Below are positions 9,567 through 22,193 of a stretch of 64,000 nt of DNA, piece after piece. Both the position numbers and the translations under genes were made by a program. Origin of the DNA: Branchiostoma floridae (Eukaryota > Chordata > Leptocardii > Amphioxiformes > Branchiostomatidae). Where the stretch lies: the NCBI RefSeq assembly GCF_000003815.2, contig NC_049987.1, positions 17,711,959-17,775,958 on the forward strand. Reading direction: 5' to 3'. The notes beneath the pieces are model-generated. The model was not told the DNA's origin. It was given only the letters and a program-made list of their open reading frames with translations, and made no database searches. The first letter of the stretch is position 1, and the number at the start of each line of letters is the position of its first letter.

Positions 9567-12293
9567 ACACACACACACAAACACACATACACAAGCGGCG
9601 AAGAAAGCATAACCGTCTCGGCGAAGGTGATGAGGGTCCTATTGTTCATACCGTAGTTGGTTAGGGTTTTGCAGATAAATCTAAGTTATCATTCATGAGT
9701 TTAAACTTACTATTTATTTTAATGTAAAAAGAAATGCAGTTTTTAAGGGGCGTTTCAATTGAAACTACAGGGAAAATATTGAACTTGATAAAAGGGAATC
9801 TCTCACCGCTATAAACACAAGTTCATGCAGCCGTTTTATTGTTGGCTCAGCACTCTAAGGAATAGCCATCAGTCAAAAGCACAGTTGCAATAAATTTATA
9901 CTTACGCCTTTGTGCGGTTGCAGTACAAGTTTGGTTCTTGATGTTGCCTTCCACGGATTTTAGCATCTGAAGAATCTCGTCGAAGATGCCGGGCACCTGA
10001 GAGTCGTTCTGTTGTGTCATGCTGGCTGCCAGCTTCCCCAGGGACCTTTCGTGTTTTTCAATGATGACTGAGAGGCTGTATGTATTCTCAATTGCCTGGA
10101 AATAGAAACACTTGCTTTATAATAATGGTGGAAAATCAACGCAATGGAACTATTGGTAACGTTAGTATTTAATCAAGGTAAATTGTGTGTTACTAAGGAG
10201 CTGATAAAGGATATTCTATATAATTAGTTTGTTTAATTTTAATGTGACACCTATTGTTGTGATCCGTTTGTATGTCTGTGTGTATGTGTGTGTGATTACT
10301 TGTGTATGGTTGTAAGGGTGCGTATTTGTGAGTGATGTGCATATGTGCGTGTTTATGTATGTGCATGCACGTCAAAAAATGGGCATGTTAATATTAGTGT
10401 ACATGTTTATGTTTGTGTAAGTGCATATTGATTGTTTCAATATGTGTCTACGTATGTGTGTGTGTTAAAGTGCCTATCTGTAATGAGTCTACATACCTTT
10501 TGCAGTTTTTCAGAGACGCCGTTTGCAGTGTCCATCTCAGTCTTGCCTTGCTGGTTAATTACCAGTATCAGGTCCGACATTGTCACCACTGTATAAGAAA
10601 ACAAAACAAAAACAAAGCAACACGTCAAAGAAAATATTGAACCCCATTCAGACCGGGGGCGGGGGCTTTTGAGGCCTGAGCCAACTTTCATGAAGTATGA
10701 TGCCAGAATAGGCTAGAACCAATAAATTTAAAAAAATTTCTCACAATTTAGTTGGCAACAATTTCACAAAGTTCGGAAAATTTTTCGTTTTTTTGTGTTG
10801 CCATTGCAACCGTTTGTCGACATGAAATTTTGACGAATATTGCTAATTTCGGTTCTAACAATGTATTTTTAACGTTAATCTGCTATATTACTGCTACCTT
10901 CTTAGAAATACATAAATAAAGTCTTATGTTATCTAGAATAACTTCCATAATCAAATATATGCTAATTGGATAGTGGCATCAGTTAAAATCTAAGATGGGA
11001 TTAAACCTAGTACATCTACGAGAAACTCTTTGGACAACAATCACAATACTTACCCAGAAAGGTAATAGTCACCAGCACACAACAGTTCAGTACCAGGGAC
11101 AGCACAGGGATTGTCTTCTTCATGGTGCTGATCCGGACTCGGAACTGACCGGGAATTCTCATGCCGTCCCCTGGGCTTCTCATACCGACCTCTGGGCTCC
11201 TCATACCGACCCCTGGGATGTAGTCTTTAACGAAACTATCGTCAGAGCTTTCTGCAAAAGAGGACGATCCAATATCGTACACAAAGTTATTATTTGTTTC
11301 CGAACTGGTGTAGCCTACTGGATCTGCATTTATATCTATATTTTGATTTTCGATTTCTGATATCAATCCTAAAGAAGACTGACAGCTGATTAGGAATGTG
11401 ACAAAAAGCATGTGTTATGATAACCTGGAATTCAGTCTCCTAGTGGCACGGCCAACCGCAGTTAGGGGCCAGTACAAGTGTAGCTTTCAGCCGCCGGGGT
11501 AATCGACCACACCCGGTAGGATTTTTACGCGGTAGGATAATTAGCCGTCCATGCGGCCGGCAAATTAACTCCCACTGGGCAAAGTCTAACCGCGTGAAAA
11601 TCCTCCCGGGTGTGAACGGTTACCTCGGCGGCTGAGAGCTGCACTGGTCCCGTAGAGAGCCTACACTAACTACGGTAGGCCGTGCCACTAGGTGACTGGA
11701 TTCCAGGTCCAAGGAATGACGTGTCATGTTCAACGTTCTTACGGGAGTGGCTTGCATGAACAGTTATTCTAAAACGATCATATTTTGAGATTTGCAATGG
11801 GGAAAAAATTATTTCATGCTTCGTAATAATACACATTAAGTGTCAACATTTAAGTTTAAAGAATGCCGATGTCAAACGTTAAGAATGCACAGCATTCATA
11901 AGGATGAGTATAAAATATATGTCTGAGACGTAAAATGGGGTTCTCGTGTTAGATGAGGCGCCATAAAAACGTTATTTGGGAAGGCCTACCAACTTCTGTA
12001 TGCACAAATGTACCCCGCAACTGAAACGTTGAAATAACGAGGAAACTAGCTGTGGTAGGCATGTGCCACTATGCACTACAAATTTAACAACAACACCACC
12101 ACCAACATGTCTGCAGGATGCATATATAAGACATTAACTTCGAACGTACCCGTTGGGGTTTCCTGGTCAGGATTCTCCATACTAGTGGAGGAACTCCTCA
12201 AGTCCACAGTACAGGCAGCCGCGTACTCATTATCCGTGTCCTTGGCATATTTGTGGCAGCAGTTTTCGTCCATCGGAAGCGGCCTTCCTCCAC
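8025..12293 (-). CDS. Type II membrane C-type lectin, gene 1 (3' end incomplete)
   Basis: Exons read from splice sites with consistent phases: 12150-12293 (tail), 11054-11251 (tail and membrane segment), 10497-10588 and 9906-10095 (stalk, coiled-coil-like), 9022-9208 and 8025-8251 (lectin domain). The ATG considered is at 12273; an upstream coding exon is possible because the frame continues to the acceptor. The membrane helix follows a basic stretch (about IPVLSLVLNCCVLVTITFL). The lectin domain has CPPGY, HHCFKLF, YWFGLHD, QPND and WYDTGC, so the calcium-site triplet is QPN rather than the classical EPN or QPD. An 8-residue repeat (VGMRSPE-like, three copies) precedes the membrane segment. 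A GT donor at 8024 implies one more short exon, not found; the nested MITE lies directly beyond. Sugar binding is inferred from the family. Confidence 0.85.
9320..9592. repeat. (AC)n microsatellite in lectin 1 intron
   Basis: About 270 bp of CA repeats with scattered TA interruptions, inside the intron between the stalk exon and the first lectin-domain exon. The cysteine/valine-rich and histidine/threonine-rich frames across it are repeat artefacts. Confidence 0.95.
11421..11710. mobile_element. MITE, uninterrupted sister of the 6067-7986 element
   Basis: It begins TAACCTGGAATTCAGTCTCC and ends GACTGGATTCCAGGT, with subterminal GTGGCACGGCC and GGCCGTGCCAC inverted. Internal blocks such as GCCGCCGGGGTAATC and GGCGGCTGAG match the other copy. 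At the point where that copy holds the foldback, this one reads GGTGTGAACGGTTACC, i.e. the unfilled site. No clear target duplication is seen. It sits in the intron between the tail and membrane exons of lectin 1. Confidence 0.8.
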
Positions 12294-13060
12294 CTGCAAC
12301 CAATTTACACAGTTTGTTTATCCATAACTATGATAAACTGTTGCACCAAAAAGAAGTTACTCAAACAACTGGATATGACTTTGGAAACGGTCAGACGTTT
12401 CAAACAACATCCGTTGTTATTGTGTCACTAGGCACTACAAGGTAAAGAAGTCCAACACGTCTGTAGGATGCAATTATATATATATATACTTTGGACGTAC
12501 CCGTAGGGTCTTTGCAATGGAGACGTTGAAACAACAAAGAAACTATCTGCGTTAAATGTGCAACTATGCACTACAAGGCTAGCAACACCAACATTGCAAC
12601 AACAACATGTCTGCAGGATGCATATATAACACCTACATTTATGGGCGTACCTATGGGGTCTTTGCAATCGAGACGTTTCAAAACAACAAAGAAACCTAGG
12701 ATGCTTCTCTATGTGCAAATGGCATTACAACACCGACAACAACATGTCTACAGGATGCATCTATAAGATAACAACTTTAGACGTACCCGTTGGGGTTTCC
12801 TGGTCAGGATTCTCCGTACTAGTGGAGGGACTCCTCAAGTTCACAGTGCAGGCAGCCGCGTACTCATTATCCGTGTCATTGGCATAGTTGTGGCAGCAGT
12901 TTTCGTCCATCGGAAGCGGCCCTCCTCCACCTACAGCCAGTTTACACAGTTTTCTTATCAATAACTATGATAAATTGTTGCACCAAAAAGAAGTCACTCA
13001 AACAACTGGATATGACTTTGGAAACGGTCAGTCGTTTCAAACAACATCCGTTATTTTTCG
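12060..13060. repeat. Local tandem duplication around the lectin 1 tail exon
   Basis: Blocks reading CAACATGTCTGCAGGATGCATATATAA-like sequence followed by GACGTACCCGTTGGGG-like sequence recur near 12100, 12460, 12600 and 12745. The first and last contain a full tail exon; the middle two keep only the donor-side intron. The block CCAAAAAGAAGT(T/C)ACTCAA recurs near 12345 and 12978. The organisation indicates repeated unequal exchange. Confidence 0.75.
12787..12930 (-). CDS. Duplicate cytoplasmic-tail exon of lectin 1
   Basis: This exon is nearly identical to 12150-12293. Both are 144 nt from a CAG or TAG acceptor to a GTACGT donor, both run phase 1 to phase 1, and both contain ATG at the same place (12910 and 12273). 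The encoded segment holds CCHNYANDTDNEYAAACTV, differing from the other copy at a few residues. Since the exon is symmetric, it can be used alternatively, or both copies can be read in series, without shifting frame. Which occurs cannot be told from DNA. Confidence 0.65.
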
Positions 13061-13348
13061 TCAGTGAAACTGGAGAAATCATGTTGGAGAGAGTTTTTGT
13101 ATCCTAGCTGTGAATTGATGTGTGAAAGAAATCCAGATATAGATGGAGAACATTAAAACTAATTAGTGAACAGTTTAAACTTTGTTCCAACACAAAGAAA
13201 GAAACTGTTCACTATGGAATTTACCAACACAGATGAGCTTTCATTCGGATATTAAAATTAATTGTTGCAAATTTGAGGTATCGATCCCATATTTTTAGCC
13301 TTGAAAATGATTACTTCCTAACTACAAAGGGATGTGCTAATATAAAAT

Positions 13349-14113
13349 AATAATAATAATAATAATAATGGTTTATTGGGTCCATAAAAAGTACAGATTT
13401 GCAGGACACAGAAATTGGTCCTGAATTGCTCATGTACTAACATATATAGTTGTAACATGGACAACATAACGAGGACAATTAAAATCGTTTACAATCATCA
13501 AACGTATCAAAATATATACAGATTTATATACAGATTGGACTAACCGATAAAATCGACAGATAAGGTAAAAACGGCACAGTTCATGAGTTCAGTAGTCGGA
13601 CGATGTGCGGAATGGTACTGTTCTTATACCGCTCCGTTCTGGCATTGATAGTGGTCAGTTTGTTGTGTGATCTGGTACACCGTCCGCTGGTTTCGCCTCG
13701 GGTTGGTGGGAGCCACTGTCTGAATGTTCTTGATTGCAACAAGGTGACGCCGAACTTCTTGGTAAGCTGTTCCCGTCGTTGCTGGAGAGTGGGTAGTCCC
13801 AGTAGGTCGCATGCTTCCGAGTACTTTGAATAGCTTCTACCGAGGATAACTCGACAAGCACGACGCTGGATGTTCTCTACCTGGGCTGTTTGAGTCGATG
13901 TAAGTCCAGGACGGGGCAGGCATACTCACACAGCGGACGCACGTAGGTTATGTAGACAGTAACCAGGTCAGGTACTGGAAGTTTGAATCTTTTGAGGTGG
14001 CGTAGGAGGAAGAGTCGTCTGCTACTCTGACTGATGATGTGGTTCACGTGGCCGTTCCATTTCAGATCGGACTGGACTATCACCCCCAACAGCTTGGCGG
14101 CGGTGACTTGCTA
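13349..14113 (-). mobile_element. 5'-truncated CR1/jockey-type LINE fragment
   Basis: The minus strand encodes the C-terminal part of a non-LTR reverse transcriptase: LGVIVQSDLKWNGHV-like, then SRRLFLLRHLKRFKLP and YVRPLCEYACPVL (13877-14089). A frameshift follows, then more of the tail in other frames down to about 13620. The 3' end is a short ATT microsatellite (plus-strand AATAAT at 13349-13369), as in CR1-type LINEs. It is a dead copy. Confidence 0.85.
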
Positions 14114-17100
14114 AATACAAAACTTTAACTCATTTGCTTTTACCAAATATGCCTTTATTGAATCTCGCACTGGTGAAAAAACGGGATAACACCCCTCTGT
14201 CATTTTTTACCTAAAGATTTTCATTGAATCACTAACTGATAAATCAGTATGGTAAAAAAAGAAACAACTCATTATAAATATAATTCATACAATTTTGCAA
14301 AAGTGAACAAGTTTTTTAAAGTTTAAAAAAATTGTGTACTAAAATATATGGACTAAATAAGCACGTCTTCCATTTTCAACCATCCCAGCTTCTAGTACCC
14401 ACAGTATTTGCCTTAAAGCAAAAAGAAATTAGATGAATTGATTCATAAGAGTCAGTTATACGTCTAGCCTATGGGCATTGGTTTGTATTGGTGTAAAGAT
14501 ATGTTGATCGAAGGTCTGCAAGTGTTGGTCATATGTCTTCCCTATCTTCTCTAATTCTAGTATCTCGTCATGTGTGAACGACAAGATATTTATACATTAC
14601 ATTGTCGATTTGGCATTGCCTTTTATAGACGATAGCAAGACTTAAAAACCACTTTTCTATTGACAGAATCTGTTATTTCCCGTGTGTTTACACATATTTG
14701 TTTGGTTTTCATTATGGTCCAGTCGGTAAACTGACAATGTTAGCTACGTGCAAATTCGGTCTGTCTAATAGAGGGTGTTGAGAGTCTGTAAGCTTGAAAA
14801 TTCCGCAACAAATAATTTTTCCTTAATGTTTACCACTCTTATTAACTAAAAGTATGGATTTTCAAAAAAATACATTAGAGAGATATATGTTTCTGGATAC
14901 CACATTGTCATTACAAGTCTGATGATCATGAGGTCCAGTTGTTAACGTATCCGGATTGAAACCCATCTTAAGGGGGTTAAGAAAGAGTTCTACTGTTCAT
15001 ATGTTCATGTCTGAAATTAGAGATGACTAAAACTACCTTTGATATGAAGTAAACTAGGGTAATATTTTGGCTAAAATATTTCTTCTCTGTTCGTAAAATT
15101 TCTGAAATATTTAGAAAATTAACATAGGAATATGTAAGTCAAACTGATACTCGACGAAAATGCTTGCGATGAGAATTTTGTCTTCTTCGGGGATGGTTAA
15201 TGTGACTGTAGGAATGTAGCTATGACGTTAGAACTTAACGTCTCATACTTTTCAAGAAAATAAGACTTTAAAAAATTGTCTTGACTTCATATTCAGATTG
15301 CAACATAAAAAATACAATGTGGACGACACATAGGCAGCATGCTGATAAAAACTATCTTACCTTCCTCTGTCGTTCTTGATGCAACCGGAGGTCCGGAATC
15401 GGTGCTAGATGCCAGAGTTTCCATAGAGCTAGACGTATCTATCGCAAGCTTACCTTTCTTTGTTACAGCACTATATCGGTTCAAACACACACACACACCT
15501 AGCTTATCCACCAGTAAAGCTTCGCAAATGTTCTACCTCATCGGCTTTTCTGGACTTTTATTCTTTCCTCCTAGATAATTGTCTGGACACAAAATATTTT
15601 GGGCACCAATCTCGTCAAACGCGGGCAGACCATCATACTCGTACCGAAAAGTCCCATGCATTAGTAATAGAAATAATTTTTTGGGTCAGTTGTAAGCAAA
15701 CTACCCCCCCCCCCAAAAAAAAGACGGCAAAAACATTAAAATGTAGAATTTGATAAAGAAATTTAAATGTGCTTATTCTACAATCCTAATTTTTCGTCAA
15801 TTTGACATTTTAATGTTTGTAATAGGCAAACAGTCATATATTACTTTAGATATAATTGTTGTAATTCTTCAGATATTGCTGTTAAGGCCACAGCAATTAA
15901 ATGTTATAGATGACGTCAGCGACCTTGTAAAATCTCGCCTGATTTCAGAAGAAAAACAATATTTTTCTTCTTCTTCAGAGATGGTCAACATGACGAGAAA
16001 ATACCGAAATGTCCAAATGTGTTTTGGCCTGATAATCGTACATGTAGAATATCTATGACGAAATCTGCCAGTTTTTCTAAATTGCTGAAGAGGGAGGAAC
16101 GATATTGGGTGTAATCAGTTTTATTTTAGTTACAGGATTATGTAAATTATGCCTGTCTTCGCCATTTTCAGTGACACTCAATAAAATCAGGTACTACGTC
16201 CATGATCTTTCTACGACGCTTCCCAGCCCTTCAATGTTTTATCTACTGCAGTAATGTCGACGTTTTTCAACGGATGTACGTAACGTTACAGATCACCGAC
16301 CTCACCACCATATTGTAGTTTGCCTCGTGAATGTTCGAGTAGTTCCTGCACAAGAAAAAAAAATGGTGCACTTTTCGTCACGACTAGACTAATCAAATTC
16401 CACTGGACCAATTGAAAGACGCGGCCTAGCTGCATGTTTTATAACGTTTTTAAGTCGTGTAAGAATCTTTATTGATATACCAAAAAAGAACAGACTTTCA
16501 TATATTCAGCTATAAACTACCAAACAGAAATAGGAAATAAGAAATCTTAAACATTGACCTATGATGTGAGTGTTTAATTCCTACTGATACACATGATAAA
16601 ATTAAGTGTCATATATGATATATCACGCAAATTTTTATGGCATGCTCCTGACATTCCAAAATTATAAAGATATCACTGTTATCTATTAATTTCTGAAAAT
16701 AGCGATACAACAGTTATGTTTGAAATTTTTAGATGTTGAGTTGATATATTGATGATACATTAGATATAGATCTGGAGTATTATTCCTTCAGATATTGTCG
16801 TTATGAATTCAGAGAAATTTTGAGGCGGAATCTGTCATAAGTAGCAGCTAATTACACAGTGGTAATGTTTAATCCCCACAATCTTTTCCTCAAAAATTAT
16901 AATTTTGACACCTATCCAAAAATACGGTATTCATGGGGAGGGGGGCAACATTCACATACAGGGTTATAGGTCTGCTGTGTATGTGAGTTATGAGGACATT
17001 TAATTAAATTTTGTTGAATTTCTTACCACAGCTACCGGTTCTTAAATATGATACTAAATAGTGACTGTAGTAACTTTCTTTTTTTTGTATCGTTCGGTTT

Positions 17101-18571
17101 CAACAGAAGTATGGACGACAGGTCACCAACCTTGCCGCCATATTGGATTTTGGCTCTCGTTTATGTAAACTTTTTTTTGATAAAAGGTTATCATTTTTCG
17201 TCTCGAGTAGACTAATCAATTTCATAAGGACCAACTGGACACAGCCTAATAAGTGTTTATTTAGGTCGGATCAATTATTATTTTTACCTTGTGTAAGATG
17301 TGAACTCTAGTAACCCCACGAACCATTGTGCTGTATTTACAACAGTAATTGAAATGCGAGGTATATTCCCCTAATACTGTACCTTACAAAATGTATTGCC
17401 AAATCAAACAAAAGTCTATATAGTAAATGCTGGTAGTACTCTAAACCCTTTCCCTTGCCAATTTATTATCTGCTGTATCTAAGATTTCAAATATAACTTG
17501 AAGAGTAACTTCCCACCCAGGCCACCACTGATATGAACTGCACAGGTGCCTGTTACATATCATACTAGTAGTTCACATTATCTGGTCTTTACATAGTTTT
17601 ACTGGACCCTAAGACGTGGACTGTCTCAGGGTTTGTGCGTAGTGTCAGTTGTACCTTTTGTGCAATTTGTTGCACGGTGTGCTGTACTTTGTGTAAATTT
17701 GCTATATTGTTGAGTCTCCTCTGTGATGTCTCTTTTAGCGTCCAGAAACACTTGAAAGAACACCAGAAAATAGAATTAAAGAACTTTAGTAGTGGGATCT
17801 ACTTGGGGAATAGATATTTTTTATTATTCTTCATTTCAGGCACTACAGGCCCATAACAATACATACAATTAAAAACCGGGAGACATATATATGCATATAA
17901 ATACAGGGTGGGTACGACCGGATGGTGTTAAAGGTATGTACAAAATGAAAGCATTAAGCGACAAATGAGTAAACTTAACAAAATACCGTATCTGTACTGA
18001 ATCCTGGAATACATGTACATGTGTTCTTTACATTTTAATATTTGATTTTTGTTATCATAGAATCTGACGAAACGCAACACCTATACGTTAATATAAAAAT
18101 GCATCACACACAGGTCTGGAAGGTGTGATATGTTCTGATAATACAACTACTGAGATTATTTTGAGAATTGATGCTACCGCTGATTTTGTTCCAGCAAATA
18201 CTCGTATAAGCACTATAAGCATATCTGCACTATAAGCAGATATCAAAAGTCCCTCGCGATAGTTCAGTGTCATCTATTACCAGTAAACATCCTACAATGC
18301 AAGAAACATCTGCAAACATTCGCAATAATATGGAAAAAAAAATACTCGTGCAGACTTCACAGCTCTGCGCATGACCACAGATTATACCCAAATGTTGTTG
18401 TTTTTCTGTAGGACCACACTCATGGTTTTATTCATATAACTATCTGGTCACTCTGTGACCAAGCAATTACGGTAAAAAAAAGTAATAAAGATATAGGCAC
18501 AGATACAAAACATTCGATTCATTTGTGATCACGTCAACTCTGAAGAGGTTGTGAGAAGAGGGCAGCTTGCG
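14114..18571. other. Intergenic/upstream region between the two lectin genes
   Basis: Mostly AT-rich DNA without recognisable genes, apart from a candidate lectin exon (15361-15453). A diverged direct duplication is visible: about 16250-16440 and 17088-17250 share ACC(T/A)(C/T)..CCGCCATATTG-like, TTTTCGTC and AGACTAATCAA blocks about 840 bp apart. The 5' ends of both lectin genes may lie in this interval. Confidence 0.5.
15361..15453 (-). CDS. Candidate third lectin tail exon (start codon lost)
   Basis: The frame reads GKLAIDTSSSMETLASS and ends at a good GTAAGA donor in phase 1. The context CTTGCGATAGAT matches CTTGCGATGGAC of lectin 2 (18566-18577), with ATG changed to ATA. Length from the weak GAAAG acceptor is 93 nt, again symmetric. 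It could be an extra tail exon of lectin 1, or a remnant. The acceptor has a poor pyrimidine tract, so this is uncertain. Confidence 0.35.
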
Positions 18572-21500
18572 ATGGACAAAAACGTATATGAAGAGGCCTG
18601 TATGGCTTACAAGTCCACCAGCAGTGACGATGACTACAACGAAGCCTGCACGGTTTCTCCATCTAGCCTATCGGCTACTGAATCTTTCAATTTTGCTGAA
18701 GAAATGTCGAGTATAACCGTAACTACGGAGATTTCTGAACAGCGAGGTTGGTTTTTTCAAAGATCGTTAGTCTCCAAGCAGACCCTACGGTGCCTTAGAG
18801 ATAGCATCAAAGCTGGCAAAGGAGTATAGCCGGCCAAACGGAGTCAAACGGCCCGGTGCCGGCTATACTCCTTTGCCAGCTTTGATATTATCTCTAAGGC
18901 ATCGTAAGGGTCTGCTTGGCAGAGGCGGCGGCAGCAAATTTCGTTTTGGGGGGGGGGGGGGCTTTTACTGACAGAACTTTGCAGCACATGTAGCGCCAAA
19001 GGCGCTCCCCCGGGAAAATTTGAAATCTTGACCCTCTAAAATGCCATTTCATGCGTTTCGACGGGCAAATTTTGCTGCCAGACTAAGCTAACTTTGGTGA
19101 CAATTCTGTTAGAAAGACACATGGTTTTAGCGAGGGCGATGCCCCAAAAATATATTCACGACTTCGAGTGCCGAAGGTGCAAGCTGTCGCAAGGTTGGTC
19201 TGGGGAAGTTTTAAAATCTGCACCCTCTGAAACGCCATTTTCTGTATTTTGAAGGGCAAATTTTGCTGAGGGACTATGCTAAATCTAATGACATTTTTGT
19301 TAAAGAAAGAGATGTTTGAGGGCGATAACCCACGCTCAACAAATTCACCATGTCGTTGTGATCGCCGGAGGCACAAGTCATCGCTAAGGAGGTCCGGAGA
19401 AAATTTTGAAATCTTGACCGCCTGAAACGTCATTTCCTGCATTTGAGGGCCACATTCTGCTTGTTAACTAACCTAAGTACGATAGCAAAATTTCTATTAG
19501 TTTATAAGGTTTTTGAGAGCGACTCTCCCGCAACATATTGTTTTGCGCCGACATGGCCGAAGACGCGAGCCGTCACAAGGGAACTCGGCGAAATTTTAAA
19601 ATCGGGACTCTCTGAAACGTCATTTCTTACGTTTTAAGCGTAAATCTTGCCGTTAGACTAGCGTGATTTAATGAAATTTCCATCATCAAAAAAATCCACA
19701 AGGTTTCAGCTTGATTTGGGGGGGGGGCGACCCCCCCCCCCCCAACATATTTTTTTATAGAACCGCCTATAGCTTAACTCATGTCACCAAACCCTCCAAT
19801 ATTTTCTCTAAAGCCAACATTATTCTCTAAAGCCAACAGGTGTTTGCAATGTTTCTATGTTTGACGTTCTTCTCCAATCAGTCGTTAATGTACATGCTCA
19901 TGTAATTAGGTTAGCATTGCCATTGACCAGTACTATTTTATGTCTTGGGGTGGTGCGAATTTGGCGCACTGTTATTTAACTGAATTTATTTACTGTATTT
20001 ATTTGTGGCGCTATCAAAATAATTCTTAGAACTTGTGTGCAGCACTACGTTGTCTTTGTCATGTGTTCATGAATAGAAAAATAATAGACATAACAACTCT
20101 TCTACAGAAACCTCGACCGCTGATGATAGTGCCACCACTGATTACATCCCAGGAGTCGGTATGAGGAACCCCGGTCAGTCCCGAGCTCGGACTAGTACCA
20201 GGAAAAAAACAAGCTCCGCGCTGTCCCTGGTGCTGATCTGTTGTCTGCTGGGCACTGTTATCTATCTGGGTGAGTGTTGTTGCTCTGTGATCGGAGGGCA
20301 ACCTCCGGCGACAGAGATTTGTTTCTGTACGATGTGATGAGTGTTCGCATCTGTATCTCTATGTTCCCTTTTCCGCATTCGTATGTAGTTTGGCATGTCC
20401 TCTACGCGATAATGCACGTTGCTTTTTTTCACGGTAGCTTTTCTTATAATCGGCCCCCCAGTTTATTGGTCCAGGTCTGCGTTATCCCCGCCTGCTAGGG
20501 CCTTGCGGTACTTAGATATTGTCAAGCAGATGTTGCGTGATTTTCTCTGATCGTTCTGTTCACGCCGTGTCGTCAGCTGTTTCATGCTGTTCCAATGCTT
20601 ATTTTGGGATTTGAAAATTAGCTTATCTCCAAGCAGATACGGATTATGTGTTCTCTAACGTAGAACAGCTGTGGCGGCAGACTGAGAGAAATCCCCAAAC
20701 AGATGTTAGAGTCTGGATTCCTAGTTATCTTTGTATCTATCTTTGTCGGCCTGAAATAAATTCTGCAATATCAAAGCCATAGCATACATTTTATCTATGA
20801 TATTTCATGTTATTGTGCTTCTCATGATATATGTATATATACAGAAGATAAATTGGGTCTGTATTTTTTTTTCTCATTTTTAAGCTTTGGCTGTGTCGGA
20901 TGTCAAACTATCATCCAGCCGACTAGGCCAAAATATGGCTATGAACACCGCTAGCCTGCGGAACCTTTCTGAATGGCTACAACAGGTAACTATAGATAAT
21001 GTCGATGTAGGTTAGACATCCAGGTAAGAAGATACGCCAAAAAGAAGTTACTCAAGCAACTGGATATGGTTTTGGAAACGGTTAGACGTTTCAACTAGCA
21101 TCCACTAGTTTTCGTATGGAACTATCTGGTACTTGGGATCTGGCACTCCCCCCATCCCCCGCCTCCCCCAACAAATTAAAATACTTAGCTCCTGTAAACA
21201 AAACAACAGGAGCTAATTGACTCATTTGTATCAACTCTGTCTTAGCTTTGTTTCCCTTTGACATCCAAAATTTTCTTCAGCTTGACTTTGCCTTACCTTT
21301 TGTTTTCTCTTGGAATCCAAATTGTCATTAGCCTAAAATTGTCCTACAATACAACGTTTCCTATAGGACATCTAAATTTGTCTTCATTCATAGTTAGCCA
21401 TATAGACCTGTTTCTTCCAGGTCACTTAAGTGTCACTAACTAGTGGATGCTAGTTGAAACATCTGATCGTTTCTAAAACCATATCCAGTTGCTTGAGTAA

Positions 21501-22122
21501 CTACTTTTTTGGCGTATTATAGATAATTTAATCCTAGCAATTGACCAAAATCGAATAAAGGGTTAATGATCCACTTCGCTCACTCAGTGACTTATGGACA
21601 GGCGTTCTGGCACCATTGACGCCGAGGAAAAAATAGATAGCCTTTAGCCATAAACAAGTCTCCATCGTCATTAATGCATGCTTATAACGTAAACCGATAG
21701 GAGTGAATGTCTGTAGTTAATCTACAGAGCTTGGCTACATGGCGCTTGTCTCTATTTTTTAGTACAATCCTTATAAAAGCATTTGATTTGCAGGCAATGA
21801 AGTCAGCATTCGATTCGCAAGAAATGGAGAAGGTAGAAAGTAAATTAGAAAAAAATGAAGACCACGGAGACGCTCCGGAAGGCAGTACCATCAGCATGTC
21901 TCAGACGACCGTCTCAGAGCCACCAGACCTTCCAGAAGGCAAGAACGAAGAGCCTAAGGAACCGGAGGAACTGGAAGGTAAGGAGACTCTACTGTACAAA
22001 TGAAAAGTTGTGACAATTGTTGTAGTACCACTGCAATAGGACCGTAATACTGTCGCAATAGTACAGCTATAATGCCACAATATATATTACATTATGAGAC
22101 AGAAGGGTGTGTGTGTGTGTGT

Positions 22123-22193
<71 letters not shown>

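Noticed and set aside
20991-21527. TATAGATAAT direct repeat (20991 and 21518) as target duplication of the 21.0-21.5 kb foldback
   Set aside because: The left copy is 32 bases from the inverted end, so it does not border the element.
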